From the NCBI GenBank assembly GCA_964629015.1, contig CAZVMN010000001.1, forward strand, positions 310,001-374,000: DNA of 64,000 nt, given 5' to 3'. This stretch comes from Oceanococcus sp964629015 (GTDB taxonomy: Bacteria > Pseudomonadota > Gammaproteobacteria > Nevskiales > Oceanococcaceae). Each line of letters begins with the position of its first letter. The first letter of the stretch is position 1. The position numbers and the translations under genes are program-made. Shown here piece after piece: positions 7,879 through 16,569 of this stretch. The notes under the pieces were generated by a model. The model had not been told where the DNA came from, ran no database searches, and saw nothing but the letters and a program-made list of their open reading frames with translations.

Positions 7879-9690
7879 ATGCTTGAGAACCTCCGTAACA
7901 TCGCCATCATCGCGCACGTCGACCACGGCAAGACCACGCTTGTCGACTGCCTGCTCAAGCAATCCGGAACGCTGGATATGCGCAAGGACCATGGCGAGCG
8001 CGTCATGGATTCCAATGCGCTGGAAAAAGAGCGCGGTATCACCATCACCGCTAAGAACACCGCGATCCGTTGGAATGATTACCGCATCAACATCGTGGAT
8101 ACACCGGGACACGCCGATTTCGGCGGTGAGGTGGAGCGTGTTTTGTCCATGGTGGATTCCGTGCTGTTGGTGGTCGACGCGGTCGATGGCCCCATGCCGC
8201 AGACCCGTTTCGTGACCCAAAAAGCCTTCGCCCTCGGCCTCAAGCCGATTGTGGTGGTGAACAAGATCGATCGTCCCGGCGCGCGCCCGGACTGGGTTAT
8301 CGACCAGGTGTTTGATCTGTTCGACAAGCTCGGCGGCACCGATGAACAGCTCGATTTCCCGGTCGTTTACGCCTCGGCGTTGAACGGTTACGCCGGTGAA
8401 AGCGACAGCGTGCGCGACGGCGACATGACCCCGTTGTTCCAGACCATTGTGGACAAGGTGTCGGCGCCCAATCTGGATGGTGACGGTCCGTTCCAGATGC
8501 AGGTCACCTCGTTGGATTATTCCTCTTATGTTGGTGTCATCGGCACCGGGCGCGTCAGCCGCGGCACGATCAAGCCGGGCTCGCAGGTCATGGTGGTGGC
8601 GCGCGACGGTGCCATGCGCCGCGCCAAGGTGCTGCAGGTGCTGGGTTTCATCGGCTTGGACAAGGTCGAAGCGGAATCGGCCTCGGCGGGTGACATTATC
8701 GCGCTTACCGGCATCGAAGATTTGGGCATTTCCGAGACGGTTTGCGATGTGGCTCATCCCGAAGCGCTGCCGTCGCTGGACGTGGATGAACCGACCATGT
8801 CCATGACCTTCGAGGTCAACAAATCGCCGTTCGCGGGCAAGGAAGGCAAGTTCATCACCTCGCGCCAGATTGGTGATCGTCTGCAGCGTGAGCTCAAGAC
8901 CAACGTGGCGCTGCGTGTGTCGCCGACTCAGGACCCGGATAAGTTCCGTGTGTCCGGTCGCGGTTTGCTTCACCTGTCGATCCTGATCGAGAACATGCGT
9001 CGCGAAGGCTACGAGCTGGCGGTGTCGCGCCCGGAAGTGATTCGCAAGGACGTCGACGGCGAAATCCACGAGCCCTTCGAAACCCTGACCGCGGATGTGG
9101 AGGAAGAGAATCAGGGCACGGTGATTCAGAAGCTCAACGAACGCGGTGGCCGCATGACCAACATGCAGCCCGATGGCAAAGGTCGTATCCGCCTGGAATA
9201 CGAAATTCCGTCACGTGGCCTGATTGGTTTCCAGACCGAATTCCTGTCGATGACCTCGGGCACCGGCCTGCTTGCGCACAACTTTGACCATTTCGGTCCA
9301 GCTACCGAAGTCTCGGTGGGTCTGCGTCACAACGGCGTATTGATCTCCAATGACCAGGGCAAAGTCTTGGCCTTCGCGCTGTTCAATCTGCAAGAGCGCG
9401 GGCGCATGATGGTGGAGCCGGGTGCAGAGGTCTATGAAGGGCAGATCGTTGGCATTCACAGCCGCGACAATGACCTTGTTGTGAACGCGTTGCGGGCCAA
9501 GAAGCTGACCAACATGCGCGCCTCTGGTTCGGATGAAAACGTGATCTTGACCCCGCCGGTGCGCCTGTCGCTGGAGCAATCGTTGGAATTCATCAACGAC
9601 GACGAGCTGGTTGAAGTGACTCCGGAGTCGATTCGAGTGCGTAAGCGCTTCCTCAAAGAGCACGAGCGCAAGCGGTCGAGCAAGGCCTGA
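7879..9690 (+). CDS. typA: Ribosome-associated GTPase TypA/BipA
   Basis: Translational GTPase of 603 residues that binds ribosomes and supports 50S assembly and stress or cold adaptation. The G1 motif AHVDHGKTT is at residues 12-20, with DTPGHADF (G3) and NKIDRPGARP (G4) following. The EF-G-like domain order and the BipA-specific C-terminal domain are intact, and the length is the family norm. The protein ends with a short basic tail. It is a monocistronic-looking gene with about 185 bp of upstream non-coding DNA. Confidence 0.97.
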   Translation: MLENLRNIAIIAHVDHGKTTLVDCLLKQSGTLDMRKDHGERVMDSNALEKERGITITAKNTAIRWNDYRINIVDTPGHADFGGEVERVLSMVDSVLLVVDAVDGPMPQTRFVTQKAFALGLKPIVVVNKIDRPGARPDWVIDQVFDLFDKLGGTDEQLDFPVVYASALNGYAGESDSVRDGDMTPLFQTIVDKVSAPNLDGDGPFQMQVTSLDYSSYVGVIGTGRVSRGTIKPGSQVMVVARDGAMRRAKVLQVLGFIGLDKVEAESASAGDIIALTGIEDLGISETVCDVAHPEALPSLDVDEPTMSMTFEVNKSPFAGKEGKFITSRQIGDRLQRELKTNVALRVSPTQDPDKFRVSGRGLLHLSILIENMRREGYELAVSRPEVIRKDVDGEIHEPFETLTADVEEENQGTVIQKLNERGGRMTNMQPDGKGRIRLEYEIPSRGLIGFQTEFLSMTSGTGLLAHNFDHFGPATEVSVGLRHNGVLISNDQGKVLAFALFNLQERGRMMVEPGAEVYEGQIVGIHSRDNDLVVNALRAKKLTNMRASGSDENVILTPPVRLSLEQSLEFINDDELVEVTPESIRVRKRFLKEHERKRSSKA

Positions 9691-9771
9691 GTCTGCGAGC
9701 ACCGTGCGCCGAATCGATATTTCCGGGCACACGGTGTAAGTTTCTCCCCAGAATAATTGGGGGAGACATCC

Positions 9772-11283
9772 ATGAGCGCAAAGCGCCGACTCGGCATGGC
9801 CGCACTGCTGGCCACGTCACAGGTTTACGCCATTCCCGAGGGGCCGGAACCCGGCACCGCGCAATGGCTGGCCCGCGAAGCGGCCAACTACGCCAAAGTG
9901 CTGGAGGCCGATCTGGAGCAGCAGCTCTCCCCGGCCTTCCAGCTGCGTTGGAACACCCAGAGTCTGGCCAATGAAGCGGCCTGGCTGCAGCGTTCGCTGA
10001 ACGATCCCAGTTGGTTGTCGCCGCAGGCCGGCAATACCCAGCTCACACCGCTGTGTACCAGTTGGGCATTGCCGTGCAGCGGTGATCCCTTCCGTTACCC
10101 GGGTTACGACAGCTTCTATGAGGCGGAAGGTGAAGTCAGCCCGTTTGTGATTTACGACGCTCAGTGCGCACGTATTTCCGGTCGGGTGTGGGCCCCCATC
10201 GACAGCAGCGCGGGCGACATGCTGCCCACCGTGGTGATCGAGAACGGTTCGGTGCAGGCGCCGGAGACCCTGTACTGGTGGGCCGCGCAAGCGCTGGTGC
10301 GAGCCGGCTATGTGGTTCTGACCTTCGATCCCCGCGGTCAGGGGCGTTCTGACATGCAGACCCCCACTGGTGAACAAGGCGGCAACTTCAATTCCACCGT
10401 GTTCTGGGATGGGCTGGTCAATCTGATCGATTTCTTCCGATCCTCGCCAAGCGCACCCTACCCGCACAACGCGAGCTGTGCCGACACCTATCCCACCGAA
10501 GTCACGCCGTTCAACCCTTACTGGGATCGCATGGATGCGCAGCGTCTCGGCCTGGCCGGTCACTCGCTGGGCGCAGCCGGGGTGAGCCGAGTGCAGGCCT
10601 ACGGTGCGCCCGGCGCCGAACCGTGGCCGGGTCTGCTGGATAGCGACAACCCGGTTGACGTGATCGTGGCCTGGGACAAATTGGGCGACATCAGCGGTGA
10701 AGCTGGGCCAATCCAGCCGCGCGTGCCGGCCATGGGTCACACCTCGGAGTATGGTTTGGCGCCAGTGCCGCATCTGAGCGCGCCCGACCCGGAGGCGCAC
10801 AAGGCCGCGTATCGCGGCTGGCAGGAGGCCGAGGTGCCGGTATTCCAATTGACCATACAGGGCAGCGCCCACTACGAGTGGTCACTGATTCCGGGTTTCC
10901 CGGCAACCTCGTGGTGCCCGGATCCGGCGAGTGGACGTTGCGAGGGTGGCTGGGCCCAACCCATGGCCGAGCATTACACCGTGGCCTGGTTTGACCGCTG
11001 GCTCAAACAGCCGGGAGAACCCGGTTATGCCGACGCGGATGCGCGCTTGCTCGATGATGCGCAGTGGCACGAGCGCTACAGCTTTTACTACCGATCCGCG
11101 CGCGATTTTCCAGATCGCATGGGCCAACGCCAACATTGCGAAGACATCCGCGCAGGTTGTCCCGCGGCGGATGAGGACATGCCCCGCGCAGACGCGGCAT
11201 CCCATCGTGGCGGCGCGCCGGGGTGGCCGCTGCTGGTGTTGCTCGCTGCGGGCGCGTGGTGGCGTCGGCGTCAGGCCAGATAG
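9772..11283 (+). CDS. Secreted alpha/beta hydrolase with GlyGly-CTERM-type tail
   Basis: The 503-residue protein begins with a signal peptide (LGMAALLATSQVYA). A serine hydrolase core follows, with the nucleophile elbow GHSLGAAG (Ser265), an oxyanion-like FDPRGQG and a late His in the GSAHYEW segment. The C-terminus has a Gly-Gly pair, a hydrophobic helix (WPLLVLLAAGAWW) and RRRQAR, the pattern of GlyGly-CTERM signals processed by rhombosortase. ATG 9772 is chosen over 9757 because GGGGAGA precedes it. It overlaps speA by 13 bp at the 3' ends. Substrate unknown; esterase or lipase-like activity is inferred. Confidence 0.8.
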   Translation: MSAKRRLGMAALLATSQVYAIPEGPEPGTAQWLAREAANYAKVLEADLEQQLSPAFQLRWNTQSLANEAAWLQRSLNDPSWLSPQAGNTQLTPLCTSWALPCSGDPFRYPGYDSFYEAEGEVSPFVIYDAQCARISGRVWAPIDSSAGDMLPTVVIENGSVQAPETLYWWAAQALVRAGYVVLTFDPRGQGRSDMQTPTGEQGGNFNSTVFWDGLVNLIDFFRSSPSAPYPHNASCADTYPTEVTPFNPYWDRMDAQRLGLAGHSLGAAGVSRVQAYGAPGAEPWPGLLDSDNPVDVIVAWDKLGDISGEAGPIQPRVPAMGHTSEYGLAPVPHLSAPDPEAHKAAYRGWQEAEVPVFQLTIQGSAHYEWSLIPGFPATSWCPDPASGRCEGGWAQPMAEHYTVAWFDRWLKQPGEPGYADADARLLDDAQWHERYSFYYRSARDFPDRMGQRQHCEDIRAGCPAADEDMPRADAASHRGGAPGWPLLVLLAAGAWWRRRQAR

Positions 11284-13139
11284 GTATAACCGCTCAGGCC
11301 GGCTTTGAGCGCGTTCAGCGCTGCCTCGCGAGTCGGACCAGCGATATCGGCAGCCGCCAGTTTGTCCTGGTAGTGGGTGAGCAATTGATCGGCAGACAGA
11401 TGCACGTAGTCGAGCAGTTCATCCACCCGGTCGCCGCGTTCGATCTCACCAAGTGACCATGTGCCATCGGCGTCGATGTGCACATTGACCGCATCGGTGT
11501 CACCGAACAGGTTGTGCATGTCGCCGAGGATTTCCTGGTACGCACCGACCATGAAAAAGCCCAGCAAATAGTTCTGTCCTTCGCGCGGGCTGTGCACCGG
11601 CAGCGACGAATCGACACCGTCGCGATCGACGTAATAATCAATGCGGCCGTCAGAATCACAGGTCAGATCACGAATCACTGCGCGGCGATCGGGGCGCTCG
11701 TTGAGGCGGCTGATCGGCATGATCGGGAAAACCTGTTCGATCGCCCAGACGTCGGGAACCGACTGAAACACTGAGAAGTTGCAGAACAGTTTGTCGGCAA
11801 AGCGCTGATGGAGCTCGTCCAGGGTCTCGCGGTGAGCGCGCACGCCTGAGTCCAGTCTCTGCAAACAGATTGCCGAGATGGCACGATGCAGATTCTCGGC
11901 TGAGGCGCGTTGGGCCAAGCTCAGCTCACCCAAGGCAAAGGCCGAGAGCAGCTGCTCCAGCAAGGTGTCGGCATCGGCCAGGGTTTCCAGCGGTGGGATG
12001 TCTTCGTTGTGCTGATGCAGCTGCCACAATTCATTCAGCGCGGCGGGCGCGTCATCATCCGGGGCTTCGATGGTGGGCACATGGGCTCGTTCGGCATCAA
12101 TCACATTGGTGATGAGCACCGCGTGATGGGCGGTGAGCGCGCGCCCGGATTCGCTGATGATGTGTGGACACGGCTCGCCCGCTTGGCGCGCCGCATCGGC
12201 AAAGGCGTCGACCACCGCGCGGGCATAGTCGGCCATGGTGTAGTTCATCGAGCAATAGCTGCGCGAGCGGGTTCCTTCATAGTCCACCCCCAGGCCGCCG
12301 CCGACGTCGATACAGTCGATGGGCGCTCCGGCGCGACGCAGTTCAACAAAATAGCGTGCTGCTTCGCGCAGGCCGCGGCGAATGTCACGCAGATTGGCAA
12401 CCTGCGAACCCAGATGAAAGTGCAGCAGATGCAAACGCTCGAGCATGCCGTGGTCGCGCAGTTGATCCACGGCATCGCTGACTTGCTGGGCCGACAGGCC
12501 GAACTTGGATTTCTCGCCGCCGGTGTTCTGCCAATGCCCAGCACTGATACTGGCCAGGCGCACACGCAGACCTAGATCGGGCTTGAGGCCGCTGGCCTCG
12601 GATTCGCTCACGATGTGCTCAATCTCGGACAGCTTCTCCAGCACCATGGTGACGCGGTGACCGAGCTGCTGGCCAATCAACGCCAGACGGATGTACTCGC
12701 GATCCTTGTAGCCGTTGCAGACCACAGGCCGACCGGCCGGCAACAGTCCGAGCACGGCGAGCAGTTCCGGCTTGCTGCCGGCTTCCAGACCAATCTCGCC
12801 ACCGCGTAGAATTTCCCGCACCACATCGGCCTGTTGGTTGACCTTGATCGGGTAGACCGGCGTGTAGCGAGCGGGATAATCAGCGTCTGCTATGGCTTGA
12901 TCAAAGGCACCCTGCAAGCGCGCAACCCGGTCGCGCAGAATGTGCGAGAAGCGCAGCAATGTGGGCACGCGCAAAGGTGCGCCGTCGCCGCGCTCCAGGA
13001 TTTCGCGCAGGGCAACCTTGTTGGCGCCGGCATTGACGCATAGATCGCCATCGGGGCCGACCGAAAAATAGCCAGCACTCCAATGGGTTACGTTGTAGAG
13101 CCTTGCGGCATCAGCGGCGGAAAAACCAGTCCCTCGCAT
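11271..13139 (-). CDS. speA: Biosynthetic arginine decarboxylase
   Basis: PLP enzyme that converts arginine to agmatine, the first step of putrescine and spermidine synthesis. The 622-residue length fits SpeA. The PLP lysine is in YPIKVNQQ, the glycine-rich phosphate site is in DVGGGLGVDYEG, and the C-terminal active-site Cys is in LTCDSDGRID. The N-terminus (YNVTHWSAGYFSVG) matches family starts. It is divergent from speE with 43 bp between start codons, so the two polyamine genes share a very short control region. Confidence 0.96.
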   Translation of the reverse strand: MRGTGFSAADAARLYNVTHWSAGYFSVGPDGDLCVNAGANKVALREILERGDGAPLRVPTLLRFSHILRDRVARLQGAFDQAIADADYPARYTPVYPIKVNQQADVVREILRGGEIGLEAGSKPELLAVLGLLPAGRPVVCNGYKDREYIRLALIGQQLGHRVTMVLEKLSEIEHIVSESEASGLKPDLGLRVRLASISAGHWQNTGGEKSKFGLSAQQVSDAVDQLRDHGMLERLHLLHFHLGSQVANLRDIRRGLREAARYFVELRRAGAPIDCIDVGGGLGVDYEGTRSRSYCSMNYTMADYARAVVDAFADAARQAGEPCPHIISESGRALTAHHAVLITNVIDAERAHVPTIEAPDDDAPAALNELWQLHQHNEDIPPLETLADADTLLEQLLSAFALGELSLAQRASAENLHRAISAICLQRLDSGVRAHRETLDELHQRFADKLFCNFSVFQSVPDVWAIEQVFPIMPISRLNERPDRRAVIRDLTCDSDGRIDYYVDRDGVDSSLPVHSPREGQNYLLGFFMVGAYQEILGDMHNLFGDTDAVNVHIDADGTWSLGEIERGDRVDELLDYVHLSADQLLTHYQDKLAAADIAGPTREAALNALKAGLSGYTYLA

Positions 13140-13182
13140 GGGCTTTATACTTCCGGTTTTGAATCAGTCACAGAGTAGCGGG

Positions 13183-14043
13183 ATGGTAAACGAGAACGAG
13201 TGGTTTCTGGAGCCGATGGAATCCAAAGGCACGCTGTTCGGTCTGAAATTGGACGGTGAGCGTGTGCATGCGGAGCAGTCCACGTTTCAGCATATCGAGA
13301 TCTACCAGACCGAGACCTTCGGCAAATTGATGGTCATCGATGGCTGCGTGATGCTGACGGATCGCGACAATTTTCTCTATCACGAGATGATTGCCCACCC
13401 GGCGTTGTGTTTACACCCCAATCCGCGCCGCGTGCTGATCATCGGCGGGGGGGATTGCGGCACGCTGCGTGAAGTGTTGCGCCATCCGCAGGTCGAGTCT
13501 GCGGTGCAGGTCGATATTGATGAGCGGGTCACTCGGCTGGCTGAGGAGTACTTCCCTCAACTGTGCGACAGCAACGACGACACACGCGCACAGCTGATGT
13601 TTGATGATGGCATTGCCTATGTGCGCAATGCGCCTGATGCGGCCTTCGATCTGATCATTGTCGATTCCACCGATCCGGTGGGTCCGGCCGAAGGTTTGTT
13701 CAACCGGGCGTTTTATGCGCAGTGTCAGCGCGCGCTCGCAGACGATGGCATTCTGGTGCAACAGAGTGAATCCCCGCTGATTCATCTGGAACTGATTCAG
13801 GATGTGCACGCGTCGATGAAAGGCGAGGGTTTTGCCGCCACGCGTCTGGTCAGCTTCCCCCAGCCGGTCTATCCATCGGGTTGGTGGTCAGCCACCTTGG
13901 CCTTCAAGAGTCAGGCGGGTGCTCAGCGCACCGCGGATGCCGCGCGGGTTGAGGCGATTGCTCAGCACACCCAGTATTTCAATGCGGGAACCTTGCAAGG
14001 GGCTTTGGCGATGCCCAACTTCGTGGCTAAAGCGCTGGCCTGA
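13183..14043 (+). CDS. speE: Spermidine synthase (polyamine aminopropyltransferase)
   Basis: Transfers the aminopropyl group of decarboxylated SAM to putrescine. The protein has 286 residues from ATG 13183 (MVNENEWFLEPM); an in-frame ATG at 13138 would overlap the speA start and is rejected. Motifs include QLMVID-like strands, DRDNFLYHEM, the nucleotide-binding loop GGGDCGTLREVL and the catalytic Asp in DSTDPVGPA. The loop carries Cys where many homologues have a second Gly (GGGDGG); the rest of the site is normal. With speA it forms a polyamine pair, though agmatine-to-putrescine enzymes are not in the window. Confidence 0.95.
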   Translation: MVNENEWFLEPMESKGTLFGLKLDGERVHAEQSTFQHIEIYQTETFGKLMVIDGCVMLTDRDNFLYHEMIAHPALCLHPNPRRVLIIGGGDCGTLREVLRHPQVESAVQVDIDERVTRLAEEYFPQLCDSNDDTRAQLMFDDGIAYVRNAPDAAFDLIIVDSTDPVGPAEGLFNRAFYAQCQRALADDGILVQQSESPLIHLELIQDVHASMKGEGFAATRLVSFPQPVYPSGWWSATLAFKSQAGAQRTADAARVEAIAQHTQYFNAGTLQGALAMPNFVAKALA

Positions 14044-14051
14044 GGTTGTGC

Positions 14052-14465
14052 TCAGGAGCCTTCGGCTGAAGCTTGGGCGCAAGCCTGATCGGCGCGTTTC
14101 TGGGTTTGATTGATCAGGTTCTGGCGTTCCTCGGAGGACAGCATCCGCGGTTCGCCATCATCGCCGCGCACCGCCATATGGGCATTCGCCTTGTACTGAT
14201 TCAAGCGTGACTTGTATTCCTGACAGGCATCCGCAGCGCTCATTGGGCCGGATCTGGATTCTGGCTTAGGCGTGGGGTCGGATGGCGTTTCGCTGGCAAA
14301 GCTTTGCCCGGGTTCGGCGGGTGGCGGTGGTGCTTTGATGCGTTGCGCGCCAGGCGGTGGCTGGTCGCCATAGTGCACATTCCCTTGCTCATCGACCCAG
14401 CGATACGTCCCGGCGCTGGCCGCGAAGCTGGTGATCACCGCGCTCAAAATGAGCCATTTACGCAT
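14052..14465 (-). CDS. DUF4124 domain periplasmic protein
   Basis: ATG 14465 gives MRKWLILSAVITSFAASAG, a signal peptide, followed directly by the DUF4124 motif TYRWVDEQGNVHYGDQPP. A proline-rich linker and a charged helical tail (SRLNQYKANAHM) follow, for a total of 137 residues. DUF4124 proteins are common in gammaproteobacteria, are exported, and have no known function. The frame is open far upstream, but that extension has no signal peptide and no family match. It converges on speE with 8 bp between them. Confidence 0.82.
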   Translation of the reverse strand: MRKWLILSAVITSFAASAGTYRWVDEQGNVHYGDQPPPGAQRIKAPPPPAEPGQSFASETPSDPTPKPESRSGPMSAADACQEYKSRLNQYKANAHMAVRGDDGEPRMLSSEERQNLINQTQKRADQACAQASAEGS

Positions 14466-14540
14466 GCTAACGTTCCGACCTGAATGCCGAGTAAATGTGA
14501 CATCTGCGATGCTTGGCGTCCAGACCTCAATGGTGCTTTT

Positions 14541-14765
14541 ATGACGTCCGGTGCGCGTCCACAAATTTTGTCTCTGTCGCAAGGAACACACGCATTGCGT
14601 CAGAGCCCGTCGGGCGTTTGGCAATGCTGTTCGGCCCAGGATGCGCTGTGTGAAGTGCAGTTGGAGCGTGCTCAGATCGTGTGGCTATGTCGCTGCACGC
14701 GCTCAACGACGTGGCCTTACTGCGATGGTCAAACACATGCTATGAGCGCCGGCCAGAGGCGCTGA
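14541..14765 (+). CDS. CDGSH-type iron-sulfur protein, 74 aa
   Basis: The C-terminal half contains CRCTRSTTWPYCDGQTH, which matches the CDGSH consensus C-x-C-x2-(S/T)-x3-P-x-C-D-G-x-x-H. Such motifs bind a [2Fe-2S] cluster through three Cys and one His. The N-terminal half (ILSLSQGTHALRQSP) resembles the beta-strand lead-in found in bacterial single-CDGSH proteins. ATG 14541 is preferred, but the ribosome site is weak. The 3' end overlaps the convergent DUF2878 gene by 26 bp. Its exact redox role is unknown. Confidence 0.7.
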   Translation: MTSGARPQILSLSQGTHALRQSPSGVWQCCSAQDALCEVQLERAQIVWLCRCTRSTTWPYCDGQTHAMSAGQRR

Positions 14766-15252
14766 ATTTGCTGATTGCCGCGAGGATCAGCAACCAACAT
14801 TGCGCGACGACTATCAAGGGCAGCCAAACCGGCTCTGCGAGTTGGGCAGCGTCCAACAAGTCGCCACTGTAATACGCCAGCGGCGCTGAGATCAGGGCCA
14901 TGGGTGTCGTCAGCCATAGCCTCCCCCGCACAAAGCCCAGGCTGTGATTGAGCAGCAAGGAGAAGTTCGCCCACTGGGCGTAGATCCAGAGCGGAGGTAG
15001 ATTGGCTGAGAGCGATAATCCCGCGTAGCGGATCAGATCAAGCTGGATGAGGAGGACATCGCAGCATGGCCCCAGCAGCAAAGTGATGGCAACGACGCGC
15101 AGTTCATGACCACGGTTGGCGCTGAAGCCAAGGTGCAGCAGCAGCCAGACAACGAGCAATATCACCGCGAGCCAATCGAGACCGTAGCGTGGCGAACTGA
15201 CCAGTGCCAACCAAATCAGCTGGAAGCCCAGTATGTTGGCCCATCGGGGCAC
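14740..15252 (-). CDS. DUF2878 membrane protein
   Basis: The 170-residue protein is very hydrophobic, with five to six predicted membrane helices (for example LAVILLVVWLLLHLGF and PLIVVAQCWLLILAAI), and fits the DUF2878 family. The start is GTG 15252, 17 bp after the stop of the methyltransferase gene. DUF2878 genes are regularly found with DUF1365, an FAD oxidoreductase and CFA-type genes, exactly as here, so it is the last gene of the lipid-modification operon. Its biochemical role is not known. Confidence 0.82.
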   Translation of the reverse strand: MPRWANILGFQLIWLALVSSPRYGLDWLAVILLVVWLLLHLGFSANRGHELRVVAITLLLGPCCDVLLIQLDLIRYAGLSLSANLPPLWIYAQWANFSLLLNHSLGFVRGRLWLTTPMALISAPLAYYSGDLLDAAQLAEPVWLPLIVVAQCWLLILAAISKFSASGRRS

Positions 15253-15269
15253 CTGGTTCTGCAGCGTGT

Positions 15270-16292
15270 CTAGTCAGCCGCTTTGAACAGGTAGTGGCCC
15301 ACACCCCACTCCCGGCCTTTGTCGATCCCGAAGAACTCGGCCACAGCGAGGAAAAACATACGCCAGCGCTGCAAACGTATTTGTCCGTCTTGACCACCAC
15401 CAAGGATTTCGATCAGTTCCTGGCGGTAGGCATCGGTTTGTTGCAGCCAGGCGTTTGAGGTTTTTTCGTAGTGATGCCCATCCACCCACCAGCGATCGAC
15501 CACATTCAGATGCTCGTTGTAGCGCGTGAACAAGTCATAGGACGGCATCATGCCGCCGGTGAAAAAGTGTCGACTCATCCAGTCATCACCACCGCGGTCT
15601 TCGTAGGCGTAGGTGAGGGTGTGGTGACAGAACACATGGGCGAAAAACTGACCACCCGGCTTAAGCCAAGTGGCGATGCGCTCGAACAGGCGCGCGTGAT
15701 TGCGCACGTGCTCCAGCATCTCCACCGAGACGATGCGGTCGAAGGTCTGATCTGGCGTGAAGTCGTTGATGTCGGCGGTGATCACACGCACATTGTCTAA
15801 ACCCCGCTGTTTGGCGGTGGATTCGATGAACTCGCGCTGTGGGCGTGAGTTCGACATGGCGGTGAAGCGTGAACCCGGGTAAGCCTGCGCTGCCCACAGA
15901 GTGAATGAGCCCCAGCCGCAGCCCAGGTCGAGCACGTCTTGTCCATTGTCCAGACCCGCCCGCTGAGCGCTGAGTTTGAGCATATTCAGCTCGGCGTCGT
16001 CCAGCGTTGGGGTGTCATCGGTCCAGTAGCAGCAACTGTATTTCAGGTGTCGGCCCAGCGCGCGCAGAAAGAACTCCGGCGGGACCTCATAGTGCTGATC
16101 ATTGGCGGCTTCGGTGGCCACCGCGATGGGACCGTTACGCCATTCCTCGATGCGCGCATCCAGCGTGGCCTGCAACTGCTGAGGGTCGAGCTTGCCGTCC
16201 TCGGCTAAGCGTCGGCGTGACAGCTGACGCGCACCGAATCGGATGAGAGGATCGGGGATATACCCCTTTTCGCACAGGGTGATGATATTCAT
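15270..16292 (-). CDS. CFA-like SAM-dependent methyltransferase
   Basis: The 340-residue protein belongs to the cyclopropane-fatty-acid-synthase superfamily but is shorter than and diverged from the CFA synthase next to it. It has the SAM motif VLDLGCGWGSF, the substrate-side motif HYEVPPEFF and SVEMLEHVRNH. Proteins of this branch sit in ECF-controlled lipid operons beside a true CFA synthase. In such operons one methyltransferase may methylate unsaturated acyl chains without closing a cyclopropane ring; here that is inference. The start codon lies 9 bp from the MITE-like element, and no clear Shine-Dalgarno is visible in the remaining gap. Confidence 0.85.
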   Translation of the reverse strand: MNIITLCEKGYIPDPLIRFGARQLSRRRLAEDGKLDPQQLQATLDARIEEWRNGPIAVATEAANDQHYEVPPEFFLRALGRHLKYSCCYWTDDTPTLDDAELNMLKLSAQRAGLDNGQDVLDLGCGWGSFTLWAAQAYPGSRFTAMSNSRPQREFIESTAKQRGLDNVRVITADINDFTPDQTFDRIVSVEMLEHVRNHARLFERIATWLKPGGQFFAHVFCHHTLTYAYEDRGGDDWMSRHFFTGGMMPSYDLFTRYNEHLNVVDRWWVDGHHYEKTSNAWLQQTDAYRQELIEILGGGQDGQIRLQRWRMFFLAVAEFFGIDKGREWGVGHYLFKAAD

Positions 16293-16300
16293 GAGATTAG

Positions 16301-16569
16301 TAGGGCCTGTTTACACGAATCAGAGCGCAGCGCCGGAGACTGTTTTCTCGCAAGCTCAGGCGCTGCGAGCGCTGTGTAGTTTTGCTCCACGAGCGAGCAG
16401 CAACGCAAGATTGCGAGAAAACAGTCCCGGCCCTTCGGGTTGCGTCCCAAAAAGCGGCATACGGCGTTGCTCGTTGTTCATTTGAAGTAACCAAACTTCT
16501 CTCCTCGCGCCTTGTCTGCCGCTTTTTGGGGCGGCAACGTTGCGCTCTGATTCGTGTAAACAGGCCCTA
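16301..16569. mobile_element. MITE-like element with perfect 29-bp terminal inverted repeats
   Basis: The element fills the whole gap between cfa and the CFA-like methyltransferase gene. Ends 16301-16329 and 16541-16569 are perfect inverted repeats (29 of 29), beginning TAGGGCCTGTTTACACG. If TA is the target duplication, as for IS630/Tc1-type or some IS5-type elements, the element proper starts at GGGCC. Two long internal hairpins exist: arms GACTGTTTTCTCGCAA (16338-16353 with 16411-16426, perfect) and CCCAAAAAGCGGCA (16446-16459 with 16517-16530, perfect). No transposase is encoded, so movement would need one in trans. Confidence 0.85.

Noticed and set aside
7801..9069. Open frame of 422 codons opposite typA
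   Set aside because: His/Arg/Gln-rich low-complexity composition and complete overlap with a certain gene mark it as an antisense shadow.
11910..12575. Open frame of 221 codons opposite speA
   Set aside because: Antisense to a certain gene with no motif or ribosome site.
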